Shown in pieces: positions 15,992-23,788 of a stretch of DNA of 64,000 nucleotides. This stretch comes from an uncultured beta proteobacterium (GTDB lineage: Bacteria > Pseudomonadota > Gammaproteobacteria > Burkholderiales > Burkholderiaceae_C). The position numbers were made by a program, and so were the translations under genes. Below the pieces are notes generated by a model. The model ran no database searches, was not told the DNA's origin, and was given only the letters and a program-made list of their open reading frames with translations. Each line of letters starts with the position of its first letter. The first letter of the stretch is position 1. The stretch lies in contig CAIJRK010000023.1 in assembly GCA_903823025.1 (NCBI GenBank), positions 105,448 to 169,447 of the forward strand, in the 5' to 3' direction.

Positions 15992-18274
15992 TTATTTTTG
16001 TGTTTCAAATTCCCGGAACTTTAAAAAATCATCGCCCCATGCGTTGACGTCATATTCCTTGACGCGTTGTGCCAAAGCCAGCATCCTGAATTCACTTTCT
16101 TGTTCATCCAGTGTCAAGGCGGTCACCAAGCCTTGAATCAAGCTGGTTTCATCGTAGGGATTGGTGAGTACCGCGCCTTTAAGCTCAACCGCAGCCCCTG
16201 CAAATTCGGAGAGAACCAGAACACCTGAAGTTTTAGAGGCTGATTTGGCAGAAACATATTCTTTGCAAACCAGATTCAGTCCATCACGGAGTGGCGTAAT
16301 CCAGGCAATATCGGAGGCTACATAAAAAGCAATTAATTCTTCAAAAGGTAAAGCACGATAAAAATATCGAACCGGAGTCCAGTCCACATGAGAAAATCGC
16401 CCATTAATACGACCAACGACCTGATCCAGTTTTTCACGGGTCGCCTTGTATATTTCCATACCGGGTGTGGCGGGTGTCACGATATTAAGCATGATTACTT
16501 TTTCATGCCATTCAGGATGCTGTGCCAGAAATTCTTCATAAGCCAGCATTTTTTCAATTGGCCCTTTGACATAATCCAATCGCTCGACCGATAAAATAAC
16601 TTTACGACCTTTGGCTTCACGTAAAAGTGTATCAATTAATGTTCTGGTTTCTGGTGCGCGGCTTATATTTTCAATGCGGGTGTTGTCAATACCAACGGGG
16701 TGGGCACCCACGCCCATAATGCCGTAAGGCGTTTGAATCTTTCGGGTCATCTCCTCAACGCCCAAGGCACAGCCATAGGTGAGATAAGTTGGTGCACAAA
16801 ATTCTTTTTCCAGAATTTGTGTCGGTACATTTGAGCGAACGACATCAATGAAGTTCTCAACATAACGCGGAATATGAAACCCCACATAATCGCACTTCAA
16901 CAAACTGGCAACAATTTGCCCTTTCCACGGGAGAATATTAAAAATATCAGCGCAAGGAAATGCCGTATGGTGAAAAAATGAAATTTTGAGATCGGGGCGC
17001 AAATCGCGCAGATAAGCAGGCGTCATCCACAAGTTGTAATCATGAATCCAGATCGTGGCGCCATGCGCGGCTACAGCCGCTGTTCTTTCTGCAAAAAGCT
17101 GGTTGATTTCACAAAAGTGAAGCCAATGTTCCTCTTTGAACGACGCACGCTCAGGAAAAGAAAAAATGATCGGCCAGAACGATTCTTTCGAGAATTGCTT
17201 GTAAAAAAGGTTGACGTCATGCGCGGTTAAAGCGACACGCGAGGTGATCAGGTTAGGGTATTTCTTTTGATCAACAGCGACATTGACTTCAAAATTAGCT
17301 GGGTTTCGGCTGTCTTGTTGTGACCAGGCCACCCAAGCCCCTTTTTTTCCTTCTGCAAAAAACCCGAGTAATGTTGGCAAAATTCCATTGGGACTTTTCG
17401 GTTGCTGACGCGCATAAGTTTTGCCCTGTTTAACTTCATCAAAAGGCTGGCGATGGTAAACAATGACAAGATCAGCGGTGCCATAAGCGGCTTCATTCGT
17501 TTCTTCAAGCTCCCCCAAATTCTTATTAAATTTGTAGTGATTAATCGCTTCCAAAATACCGGATGGGCCTGTTTCCTGGGCCATATAAATTTTAAGCGCT
17601 TTGCGTTTTGAATTTTGTAAGTTAATCGCTTCTTTAAGCGCTAATTCACCGTTATTAACCACCACACCACGATAACCGGCCTGCATCAACGAGAGATCAT
17701 TAAGCGTGTCGCCTGCGACCAAAACCTTATTTTCAGGCAATCCCTCCAGCTTGAGAAGCTGCATCAGACTGTTACCTTTTGAAACGCCCATAGGCAGAAA
17801 ATCAAGGTATTTATCAGCCGAGGTCAAAATTGTTAACCCTAAGGCATTTCCGATATTTTTGACTTCAGATAGAACCGTTTCATTTTCATAAAAGAACGAA
17901 CAACGGCGTTCTTGAGGAACTTCCTGAATTTGCAAGCCAGTAATATCGGTAATGCTATTGAGAATAACTTCGCGCCCCGGCCACTTGGCTGCTATTTCGT
18001 TCTGAAGCGGCATGACAGGAATGAAAACCTCACCTTGTCTTTTCAAAACGGTTGAACCGACGTCAGCAATAATATAATCAGGAACAGGTAATGACGGATC
18101 ATCCAGCAATGAAATAATACTTTCATAACCGCGACCCGTAACAAAAATAAGAATAATATTATTTCTATTATCCTTAATTGTTTTATATAAATCAGAGGTT
18201 ATTGTATTTAAGTCGGGAGATAAAAACGTACCATCCAAATCGGTTGCCAAAATAAGTTCAATTTTTGAATTCAT
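15992..18274 (-). CDS. ggpPS: Bifunctional HAD phosphatase-GT20 fusion, probable glucosylglycerol-phosphate synthase/phosphatase
   Basis: 760 residues, two enzymes in one chain. Residues 1 to about 245 are a HAD hydrolase (ATDLDGTFLS with DxD, and AGDTLNDLSLMQAGYRG as motif IV). From about residue 270 the rest is a trehalose-phosphate-synthase-like GT20 domain. Its N terminus VIVYHRQPFDEV and SPNGILPTLLGFF are typical of glucosylglycerol-phosphate synthases rather than OtsA. This HAD-GT20 order is that of the fused GgpPS described in Stenotrophomonas and Pseudomonas, which makes the osmolyte glucosylglycerol from ADP-glucose and glycerol-3-phosphate. A good AAGGG lies before the ATG. Sampled lines are about 27-50% GC, against 55-65% in neighbours, and codons favour A/T endings, suggesting transfer. 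A mannosyl or trehalose product is not excluded. Confidence 0.75.
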   Translation of the reverse strand: MNSKIELILATDLDGTFLSPDLNTITSDLYKTIKDNRNNIILIFVTGRGYESIISLLDDPSLPVPDYIIADVGSTVLKRQGEVFIPVMPLQNEIAAKWPGREVILNSITDITGLQIQEVPQERRCSFFYENETVLSEVKNIGNALGLTILTSADKYLDFLPMGVSKGNSLMQLLKLEGLPENKVLVAGDTLNDLSLMQAGYRGVVVNNGELALKEAINLQNSKRKALKIYMAQETGPSGILEAINHYKFNKNLGELEETNEAAYGTADLVIVYHRQPFDEVKQGKTYARQQPKSPNGILPTLLGFFAEGKKGAWVAWSQQDSRNPANFEVNVAVDQKKYPNLITSRVALTAHDVNLFYKQFSKESFWPIIFSFPERASFKEEHWLHFCEINQLFAERTAAVAAHGATIWIHDYNLWMTPAYLRDLRPDLKISFFHHTAFPCADIFNILPWKGQIVASLLKCDYVGFHIPRYVENFIDVVRSNVPTQILEKEFCAPTYLTYGCALGVEEMTRKIQTPYGIMGVGAHPVGIDNTRIENISRAPETRTLIDTLLREAKGRKVILSVERLDYVKGPIEKMLAYEEFLAQHPEWHEKVIMLNIVTPATPGMEIYKATREKLDQVVGRINGRFSHVDWTPVRYFYRALPFEELIAFYVASDIAWITPLRDGLNLVCKEYVSAKSASKTSGVLVLSEFAGAAVELKGAVLTNPYDETSLIQGLVTALTLDEQESEFRMLALAQRVKEYDVNAWGDDFLKFREFETQK

Positions 18275-18572
18275 GAATTACCCTTTTCTATTTTTGTTGA
18301 TCAATAAGCCCAAACTGAAGCCAGTGTATGCTTTGCACGAGAACACGTACCAATTTAAGGAAATAGATTTAAAAATTAATGGAATATTCATTTCCAAATA
18401 AATTTAAATGGGGTGCAAAAAGATGGCGATGGGTGTTGATAACGACTGCCTTAACGCCTTGAAGGGGCATGGCAATGTTTGACACCGAAACCCTGTTCAC
18501 CGGGCATTTGAGATGCCAAGTTCTGTCAGAACAGGGGGCCGCTAGCGCAATGCGGCGCTTGATTTGGCTGGA
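18275..18572. other. Intergenic region between rlmJ and ggpPS with nested stem-loops
   Basis: The left two thirds are AT-rich and should hold the ggpPS promoter, though I cannot fix its boxes. At 18491-18536 an 8-bp outer stem (CCCTGTTC / GAACAGGG) encloses a perfect 5-bp hairpin (GGCAT-TTGAG-ATGCC, 18503-18517), and its right flank overlaps a 13-bp palindrome GTTCTGTCAGAAC (18520-18532). It lies 37-82 bases past the rlmJ stop in the direction of rlmJ transcription, so it may be an rlmJ 3' structure or terminator, although no T-tract follows. A 43-codon frame here on the plus strand is antisense to rlmJ and not credible. Confidence 0.4.
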
Positions 18573-19514
18573 TCAGCCGCCGGATTCGACGCTGAAAGAT
18601 GCGTTTTGATCTTGACCGAGAACTTCCGCTAGTTGCGGCAGGGCGAGCTGCAGTGAGGCCTTAAGCGTGTGGGGTGGATTGATGATGAACATACCGCTGG
18701 CAGGCAGGCCGGGGCGAACGACTTCGCCAGCATCGTCCGATGTCAATTTGCTTGACTTCACGGTGAGCGTGGCATTCAGCCATTTTTTGCCTGATTTGGT
18801 GGCCAGAGTCTTGAGTTTGCGCGGCACGTCATGCGCTTCAGGACGGGGGATGATCGGATACCAAACGGCGTAAGTGCCCGTGGCGAAACGGGTGAGCGAA
18901 TCAGCAACCATGGCGACCACGCGGGCGTAGTCGTTTTTGATTTCATAGCTGGGGTCACTCAGCACCAAGGCCCGGCGAGCAGGGGGTGGCAAGAATTTTT
19001 TGATACCCTCAAAGCCATCTTCACGCAGAACGGCAACCTGGCGCCCTGCCTCCAATTGCGCGATATTGGCCGACAGCGTTTTAGCGTCTGTGGGATGAAT
19101 TTCAAAAACTTTGAGCTTGTCACGCTCTCCCAACAAGCGCTGGATGAGAAAGGGCGAGCCGGGATACACCTTGTGGCTGCCTTTGCTGTTGAAGCTCGCT
19201 ACCAAGTCCAGGTAGTCCTGAATGACGGGTGCCAAGCCGCTTTCTGCCATTGATTTGGCGACAGCGGATGATTTTTTCCCGAGCGCAGGGGGGGCACTTA
19301 AATGCGCGAGTAACTTTAAAAAACCATGGCCGGCTTCGCCACTGGTTTCGGCATATTCACCGTCGAGCCGATACAAACCGGCGCCTGCGTGGGTGTCAAA
19401 AACGGTCAAAGCCGTGTCTTTTTGCAGTAAATGCCGCAGGATGGCAATTAATACAGTGTGTTTGAGAACGTCGGCATGGTTGCCGGCATGGAAGGCGTGG
19501 CGATAACTAAACAT
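18573..19514 (-). CDS. rlmJ: 23S rRNA (adenine-2030-N6)-methyltransferase RlmJ
   Basis: 313 residues from the ATG at 19514; an in-frame ATG two codons earlier exists, but homologues begin M-x-SYRHAFHAGNHADVLKH. TVFDTHAGAGLYRL is the SAM-binding motif I, and VLSDPSYEIKNDY contains the DPPY-like catalytic motif (here DPSY) of N6-adenine methyltransferases. The Tyr and Pro-rich motif agree with RlmJ, which methylates A2030 of 23S rRNA using a non-Watson-Crick substrate pocket. The serine in DPSY in place of the second proline is a family-tolerated variant as far as I can tell. It is divergent from rplM and single. Confidence 0.93.
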   Translation of the reverse strand: MFSYRHAFHAGNHADVLKHTVLIAILRHLLQKDTALTVFDTHAGAGLYRLDGEYAETSGEAGHGFLKLLAHLSAPPALGKKSSAVAKSMAESGLAPVIQDYLDLVASFNSKGSHKVYPGSPFLIQRLLGERDKLKVFEIHPTDAKTLSANIAQLEAGRQVAVLREDGFEGIKKFLPPPARRALVLSDPSYEIKNDYARVVAMVADSLTRFATGTYAVWYPIIPRPEAHDVPRKLKTLATKSGKKWLNATLTVKSSKLTSDDAGEVVRPGLPASGMFIINPPHTLKASLQLALPQLAEVLGQDQNASFSVESGG

Positions 19515-19523
19515 GCACAAATT

Positions 19524-19553
19524 TTAACCGGCTTGCGACTAATTTCGTATAAT
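19524..19553 (+). promoter_or_regulatory. Probable sigma-70 promoter of rplM-rpsI
   Basis: A consensus -10 TATAAT stands at 19548-19553. The best -35 at workable distance is TTAACC (19524-19529), 18 bp upstream; a TTGCGA at 19533 is too close. Transcription would start near 19560, giving a leader of about 140 nt before rplM. The -10 is strong and the -35 modest. The promoter lies in the divergent gap with rlmJ, and its -35 sits only about 10 bp from the rlmJ start codon. Confidence 0.6.
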
Positions 19554-19556
19554 CTT

Positions 19557-19680
19557 GGGCTTCGCAGCGCTTTTGTGGCTCCGCGGCGAAGCTAGCCCCC
19601 ACCTAAGAGATTCCCATCAGAGGAACGCCGACCGTGGAAAAGAGCCGCAAGGAAGCTAACCCCTTAGGTTAGGCAAACCC
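19557..19680 (+). promoter_or_regulatory. Structured 5' leader of rplM-rpsI mRNA
   Basis: The transcribed leader contains two paired regions. GGGCTTCGC (19557-19565) can pair with GCGAAG and, after a CTA bulge, GCCC (19586-19598). ACCTAAG (19601-19607) is an exact complement of CTTAGGT (19663-19669), closing a 55-nt domain that holds a small TTCC/GGAA hairpin. Ribosomal protein operons are commonly autoregulated through such leaders, and L13 leaders are described in other phyla; assignment here is inference. The leader ends about 30 nt before the rplM ATG. Confidence 0.45.
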
Positions 19681-19699
19681 TCTTTTAACGAGAAATCTC

Positions 19700-20146
19700 A
19701 TGACTAAAACTTTCAGCGCTAAAGCCGCTGACGTGGTGCACGAGTGGTTTGTGGTTGACGCGACCGATAAGGTCCTCGGACGAGTAGCCAGCGAAGTTGC
19801 TCTCCGTTTGCGCGGCAAACACAAGGCCATTTACACGCCTCACGTCGATACCGGTGACTTCATCGTCATCATTAACGCCTCTCACCTGCGTGTCACTGGC
19901 GCTAAGTCAACTGACAAGGTGTATTACAGCCACTCCGGCTATCCAGGTGGTATTTCTTCCATCAACTTCCGTGACATGCAGTCCCGATTCCCTGGTCGCG
20001 CTTTGGAAAAAGCCGTCAAGGGTATGCTGCCCAAGGGTCCTTTGGGCTATGCCATGATCAAGAAGCTCAAGGTGTATGGCGGTGCTGAGCATCCCCATAC
20101 CGCCCAGCAGCCTAAAGTGTTGGATATTGCAGGAGTCGCCAAATGA
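19700..20146 (+). CDS. rplM: Large ribosomal subunit protein uL13
   Basis: 148 residues, a few longer than the enterobacterial protein. The N terminus [28 protein letters not shown] and core [12 protein letters not shown] ... [30 protein letters not shown] match L13 throughout. It binds 23S rRNA early in 50S assembly. Its stop overlaps the rpsI start (ATGA, 20143-20146), the conserved L13-S9 coupling seen across bacteria. A strong -10 at 19548 and a structured leader precede it. Confidence 0.99.
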   Translation: MTKTFSAKAADVVHEWFVVDATDKVLGRVASEVALRLRGKHKAIYTPHVDTGDFIVIINASHLRVTGAKSTDKVYYSHSGYPGGISSINFRDMQSRFPGRALEKAVKGMLPKGPLGYAMIKKLKVYGGAEHPHTAQQPKVLDIAGVAK

Positions 20147-20535
20147 TCGGTGAATGGAACAATGGTACCGGCCGTCGCAAATCCAGCGTCGCCCGTGTTT
20201 TCCTGAAAAAAGGCTCTGGCCAAATCATCGTGAACGGCAAAGATATTGAAAAATTCTTTGGTCGTGGCACGTCCATCATGATTTGCAAGCAACCCCTGTT
20301 TTTGACCAACCACGTTGAAACGTTTGACATCATGGTCAACGTCGCTGGCGGTGGTGAGTCAGGTCAGGCTGGCGCTGTGCGCCACGGTATCACCCGTGCT
20401 CTGATTGACTACGATGCAACGCTCAAGTCTGAGTTGAGCAAAGCTGGTTTCGTCACGCGTGATGCGCGTGAAGTTGAGCGTAAGAAGGTCGGCTTCCACG
20501 GTGCCCGTCGCCGTAAGCAGTTCAGCAAGCGCTAA
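20143..20535 (+). CDS. rpsI: Small ribosomal subunit protein uS9
   Basis: 130 residues. [22 protein letters not shown] at the N terminus and the basic tail [11 protein letters not shown] (which reaches the P-site tRNA anticodon loop in the 30S subunit) are diagnostic of S9. It starts in the ATGA overlap with rplM, so translation is coupled. Two RNA hairpins follow within 70 bases of the stop. Confidence 0.99.
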   Translation: MIGEWNNGTGRRKSSVARVFLKKGSGQIIVNGKDIEKFFGRGTSIMICKQPLFLTNHVETFDIMVNVAGGGESGQAGAVRHGITRALIDYDATLKSELSKAGFVTRDAREVERKKVGFHGARRRKQFSKR

Positions 20536-20545
20536 ACCGCCAAGT

Positions 20546-20603
20546 TACTTCGTTCGCGAAGTACTTCACAACAGCTGCCAGAATGCAAATTTTGGTGGCT
20601 GTT
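20546..20603 (+). terminator. Tandem hairpins after rpsI, possible terminator or processing site
   Basis: TACTTCG (20546-20552), loop TTCG, CGAAGTA (20557-20563) forms a perfect 7-bp stem. Six bases later AACAGCTGCCA (20570-20580) pairs with TGGTGGCTGTT (20593-20603) as an 11-bp stem with two G-T wobbles. Neither has a proper U-tract, so this is not a textbook intrinsic terminator. It could protect the 3' end of the rplM-rpsI message or act with Rho. The erpA gene starts 120 bases further on and should have its own promoter. Confidence 0.45.
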
Positions 20604-20722
20604 GGCATTTTGGGGTCACCCAAAAAAAGCCATGTTGCTATCAACGTCAAATAAGGCTCAAGCTGATTCTTGAGAAAATTGCTGTAGTATTCTAGGAATC
20701 ACAACATTTAACGGAGTAAGCC

Positions 20723-21088
20723 ATGAGCGCCGTCGCAGAACATAGCCAGACAGAAATGCCAAGTCCGATTCTTTTCACGGACAGTGCCGCCGCCAAGGTC
20801 GCTGATTTAATTGCTGAAGAAGGCAATCCCGACCTGAAATTGCGCGTATTCGTGCAAGGCGGAGGTTGTTCGGGTTTTCAGTATGGTTTCACTTTTGATG
20901 AAATCACCAACGAAGACGACACCACGATGACCAAAAATGGCGTCTCTTTGCTGATTGACGCCATGAGCTATCAGTATTTGGTGGGAGCTGAAATTGATTA
21001 CAAAGAAGACCTGCAAGGGGCACAATTTGTGATTAAAAATCCTAATGCGCAGTCCACTTGCGGCTGCGGTTCGAGTTTTTCGACCTGA
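20723..21088 (+). CDS. erpA: Iron-sulfur cluster insertion protein ErpA (A-type carrier)
   Basis: 121 residues with the three conserved cysteines of A-type carriers: Cys49 in [11 protein letters not shown], and Cys113 and Cys115 in STCGCGSSF. It carries and delivers [4Fe-4S] or [2Fe-2S] clusters to apo-enzymes such as those of isoprenoid synthesis and respiration. The N-terminal extension [21 protein letters not shown] is as in betaproteobacterial ErpA. A GGAG sits before the ATG. It stands alone, convergent with anmK 16 bp away; the hairpin at 21098-21115 lies between and into anmK. Confidence 0.95.
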   Translation: MSAVAEHSQTEMPSPILFTDSAAAKVADLIAEEGNPDLKLRVFVQGGGCSGFQYGFTFDEITNEDDTTMTKNGVSLLIDAMSYQYLVGAEIDYKEDLQGAQFVIKNPNAQSTCGCGSSFST

Positions 21089-21097
21089 TGCGTCTTG

Positions 21098-21115
21098 ACC
21101 CGGTTCAGGCCGGGT
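21098..21115. terminator. Small hairpin at the convergent erpA/anmK ends
   Basis: ACCCGG (21098-21103), loop TTCAGG, CCGGGT (21110-21115) is a perfect 6-bp GC-rich stem placed exactly where the two genes converge, including the anmK stop. A short TAAATT follows on the plus strand, and no U-tract follows on either strand. It could serve as a weak two-way terminator. Confidence 0.35.
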
Positions 21116-22220
21116 AAATTGCACCGAGCACACGGGCGCCCAAGGCGCCCGTGACTGTTTGTAAGCTTGCCGGTTGCCGCAAAGTTGTTTTTTTTGCCAA
21201 CCAGGCAAAGGCTGCGGCCTCTACCTGCAAGGGGTGCAGACCGTGCAATTCTGACGAGATAATGCGCATCCCTGGCAAAAGTACTTGAAGCCGGTGCATC
21301 AAGTGCGCATTAAAGGCGCCACCTCCGCACACAATCAGGTCTTGGCTTTCAAGGCCGTAGCGACGCACGCATGTGGCACAGGCACTCGCTGTTAATTCGG
21401 TCAGTGTGGCTTGCACATCCACCGGGGCAATGGCGGTAAATTTCTCAAGCTTCCAGGCCAGCCAGGTCGCGTTAAAGAGATCACGCCCCGTGCTTTTCGG
21501 GGCAGATTGTGCAAAGTAAGGCTCGTCCAGCAAAGCGGTGAGCAGTTCACCATGAACGCGCCCTGCCGCCGCCCAAGTGCCCTCAGCGTCAAAGGCTTGG
21601 CCGGTGTGCTGCAAGCACCAGCCATCCATGAGGGCATTGCCAGGGCCGCAATCAAAGCCCAACACGTCATCGGACAATTGCGGGCCTAGCACGGTGAGGT
21701 TTGAAATGCCACCAATATTGAGCGCCGCCACCGTTTTGCCCGCACGGCCAAAAAAAGATTGGTGAAAGGCCGGCACCAAGGGCGCGCCCTGTCCACCTGC
21801 GGCGACATCACGGCTGCGAAAGTCTGCGATGACGTCAATGCCTGTTAATTCAGCCAGCAGGGCTGGATTGTTGAGTTGCAAGGTGTAGCCTGTCCCGTCA
21901 AAGGCTTGGGGCTGGTGTCGCACGGTTTGACCATGCGCCCCAATGGCGGTCACGTCAGTATTTTTGAGGCCCGATTTTTCAAGCAGGTTAGCGACAACAT
22001 GGGCGTAAACGCGAACCAGCGCATTGGCCGCTAAAGCCGCCCGGTGCAGCTCGTTGGTGCCAGGGCTGTTGAGGTCCAGCAGTTCTTGCGTCAAGGTTTG
22101 GGATAAAGGCGCATTGAAGTGCGCCAAGACCCGCAGTTGCGAGCCTGATAAATCAACCAAAACGCCATCAACCCCATCCAGGGAAGTGCCCGACATCAGG
22201 CCTATAAAGAGTTTAGACAT
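21105..22220 (-). CDS. anmK: Anhydro-N-acetylmuramic acid kinase
   Basis: 371 residues from the ATG at 22220; an upstream GTG three codons earlier gives no better start. FIGLMSGTSLDGVDGVLVD is the phosphate-binding signature of AnmK; AIGAHGQTVRHQP, NIGGISNLTVL and FDCGPGNALMDGW are the ATP and substrate motifs. It recycles murein by phosphorylating and opening 1,6-anhydro-MurNAc to MurNAc-6-phosphate. It directly follows the M23 peptidase gene on the same strand with a 35-bp gap, so two cell-wall turnover genes are paired. Confidence 0.96.
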   Translation of the reverse strand: MSKLFIGLMSGTSLDGVDGVLVDLSGSQLRVLAHFNAPLSQTLTQELLDLNSPGTNELHRAALAANALVRVYAHVVANLLEKSGLKNTDVTAIGAHGQTVRHQPQAFDGTGYTLQLNNPALLAELTGIDVIADFRSRDVAAGGQGAPLVPAFHQSFFGRAGKTVAALNIGGISNLTVLGPQLSDDVLGFDCGPGNALMDGWCLQHTGQAFDAEGTWAAAGRVHGELLTALLDEPYFAQSAPKSTGRDLFNATWLAWKLEKFTAIAPVDVQATLTELTASACATCVRRYGLESQDLIVCGGGAFNAHLMHRLQVLLPGMRIISSELHGLHPLQVEAAAFAWLAKKTTLRQPASLQTVTGALGARVLGAIYPA

Positions 22221-22255
22221 GTCGTGCACAGGCTCATCAGTGGATGTTAAGGGTG

Positions 22256-23647
22256 TTAATTGCCTGGCAGCATGGAGGCTGCAGCCAAGAGTTCCAGTCG
22301 GGTTGCCGAGGCACGCAGGGCAAAAGCGGGCTTGGCCGCCGCTGAAATAGGCACGGTCTCGCCGTCATTGGCGATGGCAAGCGGATCTTGAGGAACGCCG
22401 TTGACGCGGAACTCAAAATGCAAATGCGGGCCGGTTGCCCATCCTGTCGAGCCGACCAGGCCAATATTTTGGCCCTGCTCTACTTTTTGACCTTGACGCA
22501 CATTGATACGGCTCAGGTGGGCGTAAACCGTTGTTTTATTGTTGCGGTGCTTAAGGAAAACAACATTGCCGAAACCGGTTTGAACGCCTGCAAAGCTGAC
22601 CGTGGCATCACTGACGCTACGCACAGCAGTGCCGGTTGGGGCTGCAAAATCCACGCCCAAATGCGCTTTTCTATTTTTTTGAATGGGATGAAAACGCATC
22701 CCAAAACCGCTGCTCACTCTGGAAAACTCCAAAGGAGAAGCCAGGTAGGTGCGGCGCAAGCTTTGGCCGTCCAATGTGTAATAGCCGCCCTGGCTGCGTG
22801 AGTCTGTAGCACGGGAGGCTTTGGCGGTTCGTGTGCCTGCCACCGGTTCTTGAAACCACATGGCTTGGAAAGTTTTGCCGTTATTGATAAATTCCGTGCT
22901 CAAGACGCGCCCGCTGCGCAGGGGTTCACCGTCGCCTTCGAGTGTTTCGTAAACAACCGAGAAGCTGTCGCCTTTGCGCAGTGATCGGCGGAAATCAATG
23001 TCACCCGAAAAAATTTCAGCCACCTGAATCGCAATGGCATCAGGAATATTGGCGTCGTCAGTTGAGGCAAACAGAGAGGTGTGGATTGTGCCGCTGACCA
23101 GTCGGGTGGAGGCAGTTAGCGCCGCCGTTTCGATTTTGGATTGAAAGCCTTGAGCAGTTTTTTCAATCACCAAGCGCTTGAACGTGCCATTGTCCTCCGT
23201 GCTCCAGCGCGCAGTGAGCTTGCGCAGTGTGTGGTCATCATTGGTTTCAGCCGTCACGTTGCGGCCATTACCACCCGGAATGAGCTGACGGGCCATCTCG
23301 TCAGTGCGCAAAAAATTAGCGGCGGCGGCGTCGTCAACGCCCATGCGCTTGAGCAGCGTGTCGGCGGTGTCGCTATAGCGCGTGACATCTGATCTGAAAA
23401 GGTTGTATTGCTCGATGTTGAGATCGTTGTAGGCAACATGCAAAGATTGGGCCTGAACAGTTTCAGAGACTTCCCGCACGGGCAAGTCTGAAGCATCCGG
23501 TCCGAAAGAGACGACAGCAAATGCACCGCCGCCTCCGCCCAGCATCAAAGCAGCAAGGGCTGCGGTGATTCGTTTGGGATGTTGCTGAAGCATCCGGCTA
23601 GAAAAAGTCAAAAAAGAGTTTTTAGCGTCAATAAGAAGGGTTTTCAA
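22256..23647 (-). CDS. M23 family metallopeptidase (MepM/YebA-like cell-wall endopeptidase)
   Basis: 463 residues. The N terminus has one membrane segment (about residues 25-48, ITAALAALMLGGGGGAFAVVSFG), then an OapA/opacity-like region, then the LytM domain near residues 310-420. Zinc ligands are in HLGVDFAAPTGTAV (HxxxD) and GPHLHFEF (HxH), so the enzyme appears catalytically intact. Such enzymes cut D-Ala-mDAP cross-links so that the murein sacculus can grow. It runs into anmK and is divergent from tyrS. About 140 bp separate the two starts. Confidence 0.92.
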   Translation of the reverse strand: MKTLLIDAKNSFLTFSSRMLQQHPKRITAALAALMLGGGGGAFAVVSFGPDASDLPVREVSETVQAQSLHVAYNDLNIEQYNLFRSDVTRYSDTADTLLKRMGVDDAAAANFLRTDEMARQLIPGGNGRNVTAETNDDHTLRKLTARWSTEDNGTFKRLVIEKTAQGFQSKIETAALTASTRLVSGTIHTSLFASTDDANIPDAIAIQVAEIFSGDIDFRRSLRKGDSFSVVYETLEGDGEPLRSGRVLSTEFINNGKTFQAMWFQEPVAGTRTAKASRATDSRSQGGYYTLDGQSLRRTYLASPLEFSRVSSGFGMRFHPIQKNRKAHLGVDFAAPTGTAVRSVSDATVSFAGVQTGFGNVVFLKHRNNKTTVYAHLSRINVRQGQKVEQGQNIGLVGSTGWATGPHLHFEFRVNGVPQDPLAIANDGETVPISAAAKPAFALRASATRLELLAAASMLPGN

Positions 23648-23788
23648 AAGATGATTTCCAAATCAAAGTTGGTGCGCGCGCAACGGACCAGGTGCAGGGG
23701 TCGTAAAGACTTGGCCACTTAAAACCGAGTGTGTGGACAGTCGATAATTATATCTTTGCACTCTCCTATCTCTCTAAACAAAACCCTT

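Noticed and set aside
18475..18609. 43-codon plus-strand frame after ggpPS
   Set aside because: Antisense to the rlmJ C terminus and without a good ribosome site.
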